A stretch of 64,000 nt of DNA from Agelas oroides (lineage: Eukaryota > Porifera > Demospongiae > Agelasida > Agelasidae): the NCBI GenBank assembly GCA_949130485.1, contig OX422199.1, forward strand, positions 3,768,402 through 3,832,401, in the 5' to 3' direction. Position 1 is the first letter of the stretch. The number at the start of each line of letters is the position of its first letter. Made by a program: the position numbers and the translations under genes. Positions 22,401-31,549 of this stretch are shown here, piece after piece. Below the pieces are notes generated by a model, which saw only the letters and a program-made list of their open reading frames with translations, searched no databases and had not been told where the DNA came from.

Positions 22401-23126
22401 TCTGGCTGGGCACCTGTCTGTGGGGGCATGGTCTTTCCCACATCGTTTGCATAGGCCTTGGTTTTGCGGTCTCTTTGTCCTGTATCTGGCTTCCTCCTTC
22501 TCATGAACTCTGGGCCCCAGCGGTTTCTGTGGCTTGCCGCCGCAACCTACATGATGGACGACAATGGGGTCCTCCTGGGTACCACGTTTCAGTTGTCTGT
22601 TCTGTTCGTGGACAGCCTCCTTTTGTCTCACAGCTCGCATGACCTTGTCCAAGCTCGTGTCTGGATCCAGCATCAGGGTCTCGGCAAGCTTGGTATCTCG
22701 GATGCCGACAATGATCCTATCACGGAGCAGCTCGTCTGCAAGAGCCCCGTCTCCGAAGTCGCATGTTTCCCGTAGGTGGAACAGCGCTGTTATGTACTGC
22801 TCGACTGATTCGTCATCCCTCTGGTTGCGGCGATTGAATTTCGCTCGTTCGAAGACGGTGTTCCGCCGCACTTGGAAGAATCCGTCAAACTTGTCGATGA
22901 CCTTGTCATACTTCTTTCTGTCGGCCTCCTCTATTTTGGTGGTCGTCAGCACGTCTCCCGCCTCCTCTCCCATGCAGTACAGCAGAGTGCACACCTGGCG
23001 AGCTTCACCTTCCTCCGCCAATCCGGAGGCGACCCTGTACTGCTCAAACCTACGCTTCCAGCGAGTCCACTCGTCTGGCTGCTTGAAGTCGAACGGCTCT
23101 GGAGGTTGTAAGCGTATACCGGCCAT
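19416..23126 (-). CDS. Gag-Pol polyprotein of the gypsy element
   Basis: A single frame encodes Gag and Pol. I take the ATG at 23126 as start, just inside the 5' LTR; the frame stays open further up into the LTR but only from a GTG. In order it has a Gag-like helical region (about 1-190), a CCHC knuckle (CFKCNRKGHFLSVC near 244), an aspartic protease (LDTGAEVTVI near 303), reverse transcriptase with an HIDDVLIYG active site near 580 (IDD replacing the usual YxDD first residue), RNase H (KISADASAYGLGA near 724), an HHCC zinc domain near 900, and an integrase core with D in GSDLFQ, D in RSDNGPQY and E in NGFVERM. Length (about 1236 residues) and order IN-after-RH fit Ty3/gypsy (Metaviridae). 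No chromodomain is evident. The frame has no stops, so the element may be active. Confidence 0.95.
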   Translation of the reverse strand: MAGIRLQPPEPFDFKQPDEWTRWKRRFEQYRVASGLAEEGEARQVCTLLYCMGEEAGDVLTTTKIEEADRKKYDKVIDKFDGFFQVRRNTVFERAKFNRRNQRDDESVEQYITALFHLRETCDFGDGALADELLRDRIIVGIRDTKLAETLMLDPDTSLDKVMRAVRQKEAVHEQNRQLKRGTQEDPIVVHHVGCGGKPQKPLGPRVHEKEEARYRTKRPQNQGLCKRCGKDHAPTDRCPARGATCFKCNRKGHFLSVCLSKSVATTTTTADESIFLGALKSDGTQQTPWTTNLLLKGQTVNFKLDTGAEVTVINRQTFQRLLRIQLQPTSKTLLGPSQHPLKVTGQFETTLTKDDKTTTQTIFVVPDLKTNLLGLPAIISLQLLSRINSTTKDCTTDHIQREFPSLFQGLGNLGEEYCIKMREGVRPYALFTPRNVPIPLRSKVKEELDRMERLGVITKVTQPTPWCAGMVVVPKKSGSVRICVDLKPLNEGVLRETYPIPPVDDTLAQLAGATVFSKVDANSGFWQIPLAKDSQPLTTFITPHGRYCFRKLPFGISSAPELYQRRMSQILSGLGGVLCHIDDVLIYGSTTEEHDTRLRAALSRLQTAGVTLNADKCLFSQTSIHFLGHVIDKNGVHPDPERITAVQKMEAPKDLTQLRRFMGMANQLGKFTPNLSTLSQPLRELMSTKRSWCWGQPQQESFEQVKLELTRPTVLALYNPNAPTKISADASAYGLGAVLLQEVESAWRPVIYASRSLSDTERRYAQIEKEALAVTWACSKFANYILGRPFLIETDHKPLVPILSTKHLDDLPPRVLRFRLRLARFNYTIMHTPGKLLYTADTLSRAPQPTEDHDLLDEAESFVEAVVSTLPATTQQLDAYRKAQADDSVCRKKETLRKVHEGHQGIVRCRMRTKMSVWWSGISKQVEEFVQRCPICARDREPRREPLIPTPLPDYPWQMIGSDLFQVKNDHYLLTADYFSRYPEVTKLTSTSSAAVISALKTQFARFGIPEIVRSDNGPQYDSAEFADFAKQYGFTHQTSSPRFPQSNGFVERMVKTVKKLLQQSDDPCLALLTFRSTPLPWCNLSPAELLMGRRLRTRLPQIPQHLKPTWSYLTQFRKMDKRFKETQKRNFDRHHRVKELPDIPDGQTVWITSGATPVKGTVISPQSEQPRSYNVRADAGVLQRNRIHLNPVPDNPTCTEQSQDTSTAEPKRIMTRLQTGTAIRPPAWYSDNTS

Positions 23127-23142
23127 CCCACCTCTGACACCA

Positions 23143-23323
23143 TGTACCGTTCGCCGTCGCTTACTAACAGATAGGTTTGGCAACTTGGGCTGTCTTGATA
23201 ATACCGTAAACGATAACAACTGAACAGACTGAACATGACACAGAGTACAAACAATTTTATACACAATAATCACGTGAGCTATATGAAGGCAGCAGTAGTA
23301 CTCAATATGCAGCTAATACCACA
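23143..23323 (-). repeat. 5' LTR of the gypsy element
   Basis: The right copy in plus coordinates, running from TGTACCG to ACCACA. It should contain the promoter and polyadenylation signals of the element, but no clear TATA box was identified. Confidence 0.92.
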
Positions 23324-23699
23324 GACCTCAGAAGAGACAGAAAGCGTTCCCTTAAATTTAGGGAAATGCTGGAAACTCAAGAATACGCACAAGCTCAGCT
23401 GAGGATGCAGAAGAGAGGAGACAAACAGAAGCCCAGTCAAAGAGAAGGTATATATTAAGATGTGTGTTATTAACGTAAGAAGTTTGATTAGTAGCATTTA
23501 CATGACGTTATTGGTGACAATCTTCCTGTCCAAACCTTACAGGAAGATTCTGTCTGAGCCAACTGATGATGCAGAGGTGAGGAGAAAGAAAGATGCTTAG
23601 GCCCACGCAGCTAAGCAACAATCTGAGTCAACCCAGGAAGAAGAGGCAAGGAGAAAGAAAGATGCTGAGGCTCACCCGCAAGTGAATCACTTGTAGCTA

Positions 23700-24315
23700 G
23701 CAGCGATTGAAACTCAAACTTGACACACTGTACCCTTACTTATTGTGTACTTGCATCAATATCAACAAAATGATGATACAATGTGATTATTATGCGCTAA
23801 TCGTTTACAGTAGGCCAACTGGCACGCGGGGTATGTGCTCTACAGAGCTCTAGTTTGACAGGTGAGTGAAATATATATCGCGTGTTATTAGTGTCAAAAA
23901 TCCGAACGCTCCTACGCGGGCTTGATGAGGTTGGTCAGTTACTTCATGAGGTCAGTCATTTACTTTATGAGGTCGGTCAGTTACTCTATGAAGTTGGTCA
24001 GCGAATATTTGCTGACAGCTATCAGGGGGTGGTGTGGCAGGCTGGACACAAGGGTAGACATTCAGTTGGAAAGTAAAAAACTTTGATCTTCCATCCCTAC
24101 AACCAGCTTTAATATATATATAGTGTAGATACCCACAAACATTTAATCTATGTAATATGCAATAGTTATGGGCATGCATGGGTAATAGTTCAGTTTGCTG
24201 ACATTGAAATTGCGCGGGGTATGTCTTCTCTGAAGACCTCTAGTTAAGGTAAATGTTTAATCCTATGTAAATCAGTATGCTTACGATATTAAAAAGAACT
24301 TTAGTTATTCTACCA
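23700..24315. other. Short intergenic stretch with two related 30-bp motifs
   Basis: A CGCGGGGTATGTGCTCTACA-like motif near 23826 recurs as CGCGGGGTATGTCTTCTCTG near 24215, each followed by CTCTAGTT. Apart from these and the tandem repeat at 23929-24001, nothing is recognisable. Confidence 0.45.
23929..24001. repeat. About 22-bp tandem repeat, 3-4 copies
   Basis: The unit is close to GAGGTYGGTCAGTTACTTYAT, with variants GAGGTCAGTCATTTACTTTAT and GAAGTTGGTCAG. The repeat keeps an open frame in the plus strand only because of the unit composition; it is not taken as coding. Confidence 0.7.
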
Positions 24316-24380
24316 CTTGATGGCTCAGCCCACACTTGTTCTTGCAACAGCACTGCTCATTAGCACCCTCTCCTAAAAAT
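24316..24380 (+). repeat. Partial duplicate of the signal-peptide region of the downstream gene
   Basis: The stretch with GTTCTTGCAACAGCACTGCT near 24338 repeats 24525-24570 of the beta-helix gene almost exactly, then diverges after CTCTCCTA, where this copy has a stop. It is a short local duplication separated from the gene by the mini-element at 24402-24458. Confidence 0.75.
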
Positions 24381-24401
24381 TTTAAATAGTACGCTTATGG
24401 T

Positions 24402-24458
24402 TAGCCTCATACCTAGGCTGGCAGTGGGCAGCCCACCAAAAGCCTGGGTACGAGGCTA
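24402..24458. mobile_element. 57-bp TAGCCTCR-type mini-element
   Basis: TAGCCTCATACCTAGGCT and AGCCTGGGTACGAGGCTA are imperfect reverse complements. GCTTATGGT (24393-24401) and GCTTCTGGT (24459-24467) form a 9-bp flanking duplication with one mismatch. It is the smallest clear member of the family in the window. Confidence 0.8.
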
Positions 24459-24497
24459 GCTTCTGGTATAAACATGAACCCCTTCTTTTTTGCAGTC

Positions 24498-27400
24498 ATG
24501 ATGGATCAGTCCACCGCATTGAGTGTTCTTGCAACAGCACTGCTCATTAGTACCCTCTCCTACTGTTCTGCTGCAAATGTGTACTGTGTCACACCCACTG
24601 CCACCTCATGCTCATCCTGCCCTTGCAATTCAACCCACTGTACCACACTTTCTGAGTATGCACAAGAAACTGAACAGTATTTTACCTCAAACACCACTAT
24701 GGTGTTTTTGCCAGGTGACCACTCTCTTGATGCAAATATCACAGTTGCCAATGTAACCAGGCTGGCTATGTGTGGAGAATCTTCCTCAGGCAATGGAGCA
24801 ACAATTGTTTGCAGTGGGTCAGTTGGCTTCCTCTTCAAAAATATAGTGAAGTTCAAAATACACTCCTTATCTTTCACATCTTGCAGCAGGAGATATGTTT
24901 TTAATACATCTGCCATTTCTCTAGCTATTGCCCACTACGTCTTGGTTTTGCGCTCTGCACAAGACGCTGAACTAGTTAACTGTTCCTTCCATGACAACAC
25001 TGGCACTGCAATTTCAGTGACTAGTACCAACATTACTCTGTCAGGAAATACTGAGTTCACACATAACAGAGCATGTGGTAACATTGTACTAGGAGGTGCC
25101 ATCAGTGCTGTCAATAGCAACCTAACATTCACTGGGAACACAACCTTCCTTGATAACAGTGCAATATCTGGGCAATGCCCATTTGTATACAGTGGCAGTT
25201 TTGGAGTTGGTGGTGGTGCAATCTTCACAGTAAACAATACTGTACTAAGCTTCAGTGGAACCAGCAACTTTATTGGTAATTCAGCAGGTGATCGTAGAGC
25301 TGGTGCCATCTATGCATCATACAATTCTGTACTTAACCTCAGTGGAACCAGCAACTTCATCAACAACTCAGCTTACCTTGGTGGTGCAATCCATACAGGA
25401 ATTAACAGTAAAATGACCTTCAATGGAACCATTTACTTCTCTAATAATGGGGCAAAAATAGACACACAAAATAAATATACTAACGGTGGAGGGGTATTTA
25501 TGAGACTAGGATCCACTTTATCCATTTTACCCAACACCACTGTGTACTGGGAGAACAATCATGCAAGTTTAGGAGGAGCTATCTATGTTGAGAATACTAG
25601 CCCTTACAGTGTCTGTACATCAGCTACAGTTTTACTAAAAGAAGAATGCTTCTTTCAACTCCCTGGCCAGAATCTCTCCAATGGTATTGATGTCCAACTT
25701 GTTTTTAAGAACAACTCTGCTGATGCTGCAGGAAGTGTGTTATATGGTGGTGAAGTAGATAACTGCAAACTCACTCATGGCCTGGACTCATACAGCTCTG
25801 GTGAAGTGTTTGACATGATAATTCACAACAATGACACTGATTACAAAACAACGTCTACCATTTCTTCTGACCCATTTCAAGTATGTATATGTGAAAACAA
25901 TCTTCCGAACTGCAATAAGTTTGACTATAACGTTCCACACACTGTGTATCCTGGTGAAACATTTCAAGTTTCTGTGGTTGCAGTTGGACAAAGATATGGA
26001 ACAGTTCCTGGTACAGTGAGGAGTACAGTTAACAATATACAACACCCTAGCACAAATCTTCAAGGTTCTCAACTCCTCCAACAGGCATACAACACCTGCA
26101 ACAAACTCAACTACACTATGTTTTCACTGTCTCCGAGTGTGAACATAGAGGTGTCTTCAGAAAATAGGCAATGTAATGATAAGTTACTAATTACAGTGAG
26201 TTTATATCAGACCTGCCCACCTGGATTTAACTTATCCAAGTCAGCAAGATCATGTGTCTGTCAGCCAAGACTTGCATCCTATATTGAAACATCTCAATGC
26301 GACTATACAACATGCACTCAATGCATTATAAGAAATGGAGTAGGACAAATAACACGTGATTCAACCAAAAAGATTTGGGTTGGATATGATAACCAATCTG
26401 ATGGAGTAATTCTCCACTCACGCTGCCCCTTTGACTACTGTGTCTCTCAAACAGTGATGTTTCCTCTTAATGAGAGCGACATACAGTGTGCAAACAACAG
26501 GTCAGGCCTCTTGTGTGGAGCTTGCAAGGAAGGATACAGTTTAGTACTAGGCACATCTCGATGCAGGAAGTGTACCAACGATTACCATCTTGCATTGCTC
26601 ATTCCTTTTGCAGTGATGGGAGTAGCACTGGTCTTCTTGCTCTTTGTCTGCAAACTGACAGTGGCAACAGGAATGCTCAGTGGCCTAGTATTCTACGCCA
26701 ATATTGTTGGAGTCAATCGTACCATCTTCCTACCATTGGAGTCTACTAATGCTTTATCAGTATTCATTGCATGGCTAAACCTTGACTTTGGAATTGAGAC
26801 ATGTTTCTACAATGGAATGAATGCCTACAGCAAAACATGGCTGCAGTTTGTGTTCCCGGTATATATTTGGGTGCTAGTAGGACTCATGATTGTTGTTAGC
26901 CATTTCTCAAGAAGATTTGCAAATCTGCTTGGTAACAACCCAGTTTCTGTCTTGGCAACACTCATACTCCTCTCATATGCAAAGATCCTCCGCACATTGA
27001 TTGCTGTATCTTATGTCACCCACCTTGAGTACCCAACATACAACAGAATGGTGTGGCTGTATGATGCAAACATTGACTATCTCAGTGGCAAACACATTGC
27101 ACTCTTTGTAGTGGCAGCGCTTGTCTTCCTCTTCCTCTTTCTTCCTTACACTCTCTTGCTTTTTTTTGGTCAGTGGCTGCACGCCATATCACACCTGAGG
27201 CTCTTCTCATGGTTCAACAATACTAGACTGAAAGCTTTCATGGATGCATACCATGCTCCCTACAAAGCAAAACATCGCTACTGGCCTGGACTGCTGCTTG
27301 TGCTTCGCTTTGTTCTTCTTCTAGTGTTTGCTTTCAACACTCAGCAAGACCCCAGTGTTAACCTACTAGCAATTCTCGTAGAAGTTATAAATCTTTTCTT

Positions 27401-27848
27401 GTGGCTGTCAATCAATGGTGGGGTTTACACAAACAGGTATATAAATGTTCTGGAAGGTTCATTTGCTCTTAACCTGATCATCCTAACTGCTGTCACCTAC
27501 TGTGTCAATATCCTTGTAGGAAGTCAGCATTATATTGTTCAGTACACCTGGACTGCTTCTGTCTCCATAGCATTTGCAACATTCATAGGTATCCTTGCTT
27601 TTCAGCTTGCAAATGTGACTGGCATCACTCAATGCCTTAAAAGGAAGTACACAACTTTGAAAGTAGCAATCAGAAATCAAGCAGAAGCTACACCAAAGTC
27701 TCTTACCAGCTCCCTGCCCGACCGATTGATAAACCCAGAGGAGTATGAGCTACCATTCCACACTCCACAAGGACACGCCAGTGCTGAGCCAGCAGGAGGG
27801 ATTGATGGTGAAGCACAAGAACCTGTGTATGCTGCATGGGTCCACTAA
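24498..27848 (+). CDS. Beta-helix ectodomain protein with about nine membrane spans
   Basis: A single uninterrupted exon. The frame is open from an ATG at 24474, but the acceptor CTTCTTTTTTGCAG ends near 24494, so I place the start at 24498, giving a standard signal peptide (LATALLISTLSYCSA). About residues 70-480 are a secreted right-handed beta-helix style region with repeated GGAI..., FxxNSA and NNS motifs, as in polymorphic membrane protein repeats, and many N-glycosylation sites. A Cys-rich segment follows (CPPGFNLSKSARSCVC, later CGACKEGYSLVLGTSRCRKC). From about residue 695 there are roughly nine hydrophobic spans, starting LLIPFAVMGVALVFLLF and ending VSIAFATFIGILAFQL, then a charged cytoplasmic tail. 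It is probably a cell-surface receptor or sensor; the ligand and signalling partner are unknown and I cannot name the family. The 7TM GPCR classes do not fit the span count or topology obviously. Confidence 0.85.
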   Translation: MMDQSTALSVLATALLISTLSYCSAANVYCVTPTATSCSSCPCNSTHCTTLSEYAQETEQYFTSNTTMVFLPGDHSLDANITVANVTRLAMCGESSSGNGATIVCSGSVGFLFKNIVKFKIHSLSFTSCSRRYVFNTSAISLAIAHYVLVLRSAQDAELVNCSFHDNTGTAISVTSTNITLSGNTEFTHNRACGNIVLGGAISAVNSNLTFTGNTTFLDNSAISGQCPFVYSGSFGVGGGAIFTVNNTVLSFSGTSNFIGNSAGDRRAGAIYASYNSVLNLSGTSNFINNSAYLGGAIHTGINSKMTFNGTIYFSNNGAKIDTQNKYTNGGGVFMRLGSTLSILPNTTVYWENNHASLGGAIYVENTSPYSVCTSATVLLKEECFFQLPGQNLSNGIDVQLVFKNNSADAAGSVLYGGEVDNCKLTHGLDSYSSGEVFDMIIHNNDTDYKTTSTISSDPFQVCICENNLPNCNKFDYNVPHTVYPGETFQVSVVAVGQRYGTVPGTVRSTVNNIQHPSTNLQGSQLLQQAYNTCNKLNYTMFSLSPSVNIEVSSENRQCNDKLLITVSLYQTCPPGFNLSKSARSCVCQPRLASYIETSQCDYTTCTQCIIRNGVGQITRDSTKKIWVGYDNQSDGVILHSRCPFDYCVSQTVMFPLNESDIQCANNRSGLLCGACKEGYSLVLGTSRCRKCTNDYHLALLIPFAVMGVALVFLLFVCKLTVATGMLSGLVFYANIVGVNRTIFLPLESTNALSVFIAWLNLDFGIETCFYNGMNAYSKTWLQFVFPVYIWVLVGLMIVVSHFSRRFANLLGNNPVSVLATLILLSYAKILRTLIAVSYVTHLEYPTYNRMVWLYDANIDYLSGKHIALFVVAALVFLFLFLPYTLLLFFGQWLHAISHLRLFSWFNNTRLKAFMDAYHAPYKAKHRYWPGLLLVLRFVLLLVFAFNTQQDPSVNLLAILVEVINLFLWLSINGGVYTNRYINVLEGSFALNLIILTAVTYCVNILVGSQHYIVQYTWTASVSIAFATFIGILAFQLANVTGITQCLKRKYTTLKVAIRNQAEATPKSLTSSLPDRLINPEEYELPFHTPQGHASAEPAGGIDGEAQEPVYAAWVH

Positions 27849-28419
27849 TAGTTGTGTGAATGGAACATTCAAACTTGTCATTAAAATTAATAGATTACTT
27901 AAAATGAATGCCATTTGTAGTATCATATTAGTGTGACTTTTAGCTGATATATTTACACTTGCTTGCATTTGCTGTGCCCTTTATGTTCCTTTGATCTCAA
28001 AGTACAATTTAGCACATACATGTCCGCGAGTGTGACACTGCAAGAACAAGGTGTTACTTTAGCAAAGCATTTGGTTACTACAGTTGGTGACTATTATCAC
28101 TATGCAAATTTTATGAATGCAGTGCTGGAAAAGGATTCATGCAGTGGGATCTGATATACCTGAGTAAACTAGTCTAAAGTATGATAACTGCACATTTGCA
28201 AAATAATTGTCTGTTCAATTTTTGCATCCTTTTTGGCGATTCGTGTAAGTAAACCTAGTTCAGAAGAATGGATGTGCACATAATATGGGTGTTTCAGTAT
28301 ATTTGTTAGTGCCATGGTGCACCTAACCTGTGAACAAGTCTCATCAATAAGCTTTGAAAGTGTTGCTAGATACCAAAAACCTTTAACAGTGTCAGTATAC
28401 CTCTGTTTACTCCAACCCT

Positions 28420-28425
28420 AATAAA
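28420..28425 (+). promoter_or_regulatory. Candidate polyadenylation signal AATAAA
   Basis: The hexamer lies about 570 bases after the stop of the beta-helix membrane gene, in an otherwise non-coding AT-rich stretch, and is the first clear canonical signal I found there. Confidence 0.45.
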
Positions 28426-28683
28426 GTTAAAGAAAACTGTTAACTGTTAGTAATGTCGTGTACAACCCTGAGGCCACCATAATATTACCTTGGGTGTGTG
28501 AACTCTCAGGACACTGGGTGGATCCTGGGGTAGACTTGTTCTGAGTTAAGTGATGATACACTGTAAATAGGAAACAACATGGAATGAGCAGCTAAGACGA
28601 ATACAAATATCAAGATTACAAATTTACAAGATTTCATGACATACAGTTCCGATTGGATGGCAGTTTGCAAGTTACCAAGCAGC

Positions 28684-30906
28684 AGAGGAATCACCGACAG
28701 TACAAGCATGTGCTCAAGCCCTCAACGGAGCTGCCAGTATTGGCAACCGTTCTATTACTCTTCAGGTTTTGGCCAGCCCCAACACGGCTCATGGTAAGTA
28801 TTTTATGAGCTTGAATTAACTATCTACATACTGGCAGCATGCACATTCAAAGGAACAACTGAATACTATCTGCACTTCTGTGCATCTGGTATCAATATCA
28901 CAATCACACTCCTACTCAATGTGTTAACTGTGTACAGACATGCACCAGGTCTAAACAGCATACAAAATATATTCAACTCTGGATTGTATCTCTAACAGTA
29001 TTAAGATCAAACTTCCAGGAGATGACTATGGTACTCCTAATCCAAGCACCTTTACATTCACTGCTGCTCAGACTACTCAGTGTACCAACATTCCAATTAC
29101 CGATGACATGTTAATAGAAGGACCTGTTTATGAAACATTCAACATCACCCTCACTCACACCCTTCCTAATGACCCTGGGGTCCAGTTGGCACCCTCAACT
29201 GCCACTGTTTCCATTGACGATAATGATGGTAAGTAAGTTGCAGCAGGTGCACAAAACAAACAAGCATGATTTGTAAGTATTTGGTAACTTACAAGTTGAA
29301 GCCCAACTACCCATTCAGTCATGGCAACAATTTCAACTTGTTCAGTAGACATCATAATGTTTACCTGACAAAGTACGTCATTCAGTCTCAAGAATTGGGA
29401 AAAGCTATGCTACCTACTTATACTGTAAGCTCCAGAAATATGCCCCCCCCCCCCTTTTGCACACTACTTTGAAGCAAAATTGGGGAGGGGACATTTGTTC
29501 AAATATTCAATTCGTCCTGTGTATACATCCCTTCCCTCTGTTCCTCACAAGCTTTAATACACATGGGGTCGACAATCACGATGACTGCCATGGCTTGCCG
29601 GAAAAACAACAGCTTTGCTGAACATGTACTACTTGAGACACATGAAATTCAAGCCTGTGTAACCAGCAACAGTATATGTCAGAACCAACTATGAGTTCCT
29701 GTAGACTGCAGTACTTTGATTGTTACAGCAATCTTTTTGTGCCTTCCCTAAAGGGCGTTTCTGGAAAGCCCTAGACTGGGCCCAGTGCTAGTTTTACAAG
29801 TTAATTTTAAAGTTGCTTAGTAAGTCAGGATTCTCAGGGAATGGAGGTGTTCCAAGCTTGTGGTGACTGGTGAGAGGCAAAAGTGGTATGTGCACTCACT
29901 CTGACTTGCCTTCACAGGTAGAGTTACATAGGCATTTGTGTGTTAGTGCACTTAGGGTAGACTTTGGGAGATAGTTTACTACCATTCATTCAGGCATGAA
30001 GGCAAAGATAGTTAGCCACATTTCAGGCCTTCAGAAACATTTATCATGTGAATTACATCAATGTCTACCCAGTTAAACTGAGACGGGGTGGGGCCCCCGA
30101 CCGAAAGAATGGCATATGTTCTTCGCCCTGAACAACAAGTGGCAAGTTTTTCACTTTGTGGACATTTGAGACTCCTGGATTGACACTGCAAGATAAGGCC
30201 TCAATTAATCATGCATCATTTCAGTTGGTTTCCTCCTCCCCCTCTCTGTCTACCTAGGTAGACACCTCTGTCTACCTAGGTAGACATTGACATGATAAAT
30301 GCTCCCAGGCCTTCCCCTCCCCATTTTTGTATACTGTAAGTGATCAATAACAGGACAGTGGAAAGGCCTAGGAACAAGGCTAAATGGTGGTGATTTTCAA
30401 CTACTGCCATCCTCTTTGGTGTATAGTTTTGTATAGTCCAAGGAATTATTGGAAAATTTTTCTTCCTTGCCTGCAGCGATCCAGTTTAGTTTTGCACCAA
30501 TCACAAGAACAACTGGGAATGAGGCTACACATTCTCAATCCATGCTGGACATAGTGGTGCCCATTGTGCTAAGCATCAGCCCTTCCACTGCAGTTCTGCC
30601 AGCTGATACTATTGTCATCATCTCAATACAGTCTGGTAGTGCTAAATGTATGTTTCACTTGCTACACCTACACGTATACATGTATATGCCTTATACCAGC
30701 CAAATATGTTGTTATCCTTCACTTACAGTGGGCCGAGACTTTACTCTGTCTAGGACTGAAGTGACCTTTGCCCTTGGCACCAATGATGGCAATGTCATAT
30801 CTGTTCTGGATGATCCCCTTGTGGAGGGAACAGAGAGCTTCACTCTTACTGGAAGTGTAGCTCCACCTGCCTGGTCCAGTCATTGTTACCATCATTGATA
30901 ATGATG
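28684..30906 (+). pseudogene. Calx-beta repeat exons, probably broken
   Basis: Four exon-like blocks carry Calx-beta motifs. Block 1 (to 28793, donor GTAAGT) has ITLQVLASPNTAHG. Block 2 (28999-29228) has GDDYGTP, TDDMLIEG and ends VSIDDNDG before GTAAGT. Block 3 (30477-30647) starts AIQFSFAP, and block 4 (30729-30906) has LGRDFTLS, DDPLVEGTESFTLTG and should end IIDNDG before GTAAGC. Splice phases of blocks 2-4 agree with the usual phase-1 Calx-beta exons. However, block 1 to block 2 is out of phase by one base, and block 4 has one extra base near 30872 that leads to an early stop. Calx-beta domains bind calcium in extracellular or adhesion proteins. No signal peptide or membrane anchor is found nearby, so this is a fragment of a larger gene or a pseudogene. 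Confidence 0.65.
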
Positions 30907-31549
30907 GTAAGCATCTATGGGTTTGGTAAACTATTTCAAGCAGCCCATACTAAGCTTCACGAGACACAAATTACTTTATGCAAAAAGAGTGAGGTTCTCT
31001 GAGGGGATAGTTTATCTAAAGTGTAGCCACACTACAAGTTCTGGGTGGGTAACACAAAGATGGACCCTGAAAATTACAATCATTCATCGAACATCATCAC
31101 ATGGCAAAACTTGTATGATATACATAGTTATACTTCATCAAGTTGAATTGATTGTCAAGTATATACTAAGCCAAAGGCATCAAATTCAACGAGTAAATAT
31201 CAGCCAAGTGTAAGCTCTATCTGGCTTGGAGTATCATTACAGGATTATGAATGGACCATGGGACGCCTAACACTGAACGTAACTGTGTAAATGTACACCC
31301 ATTCTCTCTTTGTGTAGGCTGTCTTTCAGTGCTCAAACAGAGGGAAGCTAGGAGAGGGCTTATACACTATGTACACTCTGAGGGGGGTGTCTGTATTACA
31401 GAAATATATGTTGGTATCAACCCAGCCTTCCTTCATATGTAGAACTAGAACACAGTGCAATCAAACCAGGTAAGGGGTTTAAATATAACAAGGCAATGTA
31501 GAATGTATGCGATTCAAAAGTATAGTGGGTGTATATTGAAGGTCCAACC
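30907..31549. other. Intergenic stretch, nothing recognised
   Basis: Two ORFs of 63-98 codons are present but have no domain signature, splice context or composition that separates them from chance. Confidence 0.4.

Larger units (their letters stand above)
19227..23323 (-). mobile_element. Complete Ty3/gypsy-type LTR retrotransposon with near-identical LTRs
   Basis: The element is about 4.1 kb and transcribed on the minus strand. LTRs of about 180 bp begin TG and end CA and differ visibly at one base (AACACCG versus AATACCG). GACCT flanks both sides as a 5-bp target duplication. In element sense the sequence just inside the 5' LTR is TGGTGTCAGAGGTGG, the usual style of primer-binding site, and a purine-rich tract AAGGGGGGAGA precedes the 3' LTR. 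An intact ORF and matching LTRs indicate a recent insertion. No envelope ORF is present. Confidence 0.96.
19219..23696 (+). pseudogene. Small host exon interrupted by the gypsy element one base after its ATG
   Basis: Outside the element, the left flank ends ...CAGCATGGACCT and the right flank resumes GACCTCAGAAGAGAC. With the 5-bp duplication collapsed, ATG at 19219 continues into about 42 codons rich in Arg, Lys, Gln and Glu, ending near 23446 at a GTATAT donor-like site. A second coding-like block at 23541-23696 has two RRKKDA repeats but contains an in-frame TAG near 23598. A stop lies about ten codons upstream of the ATG. The family is not recognised; the charged repeat style resembles the remnant near 8611. 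The later TAG means the gene may have been decaying before or after the insertion. Confidence 0.5.

Noticed and set aside
19416-23273. Start of the gypsy polyprotein inside the LTR
   Set aside because: The extra 49 codons begin with GTG within the LTR; the ATG at 23126 just inside the element is the better start.
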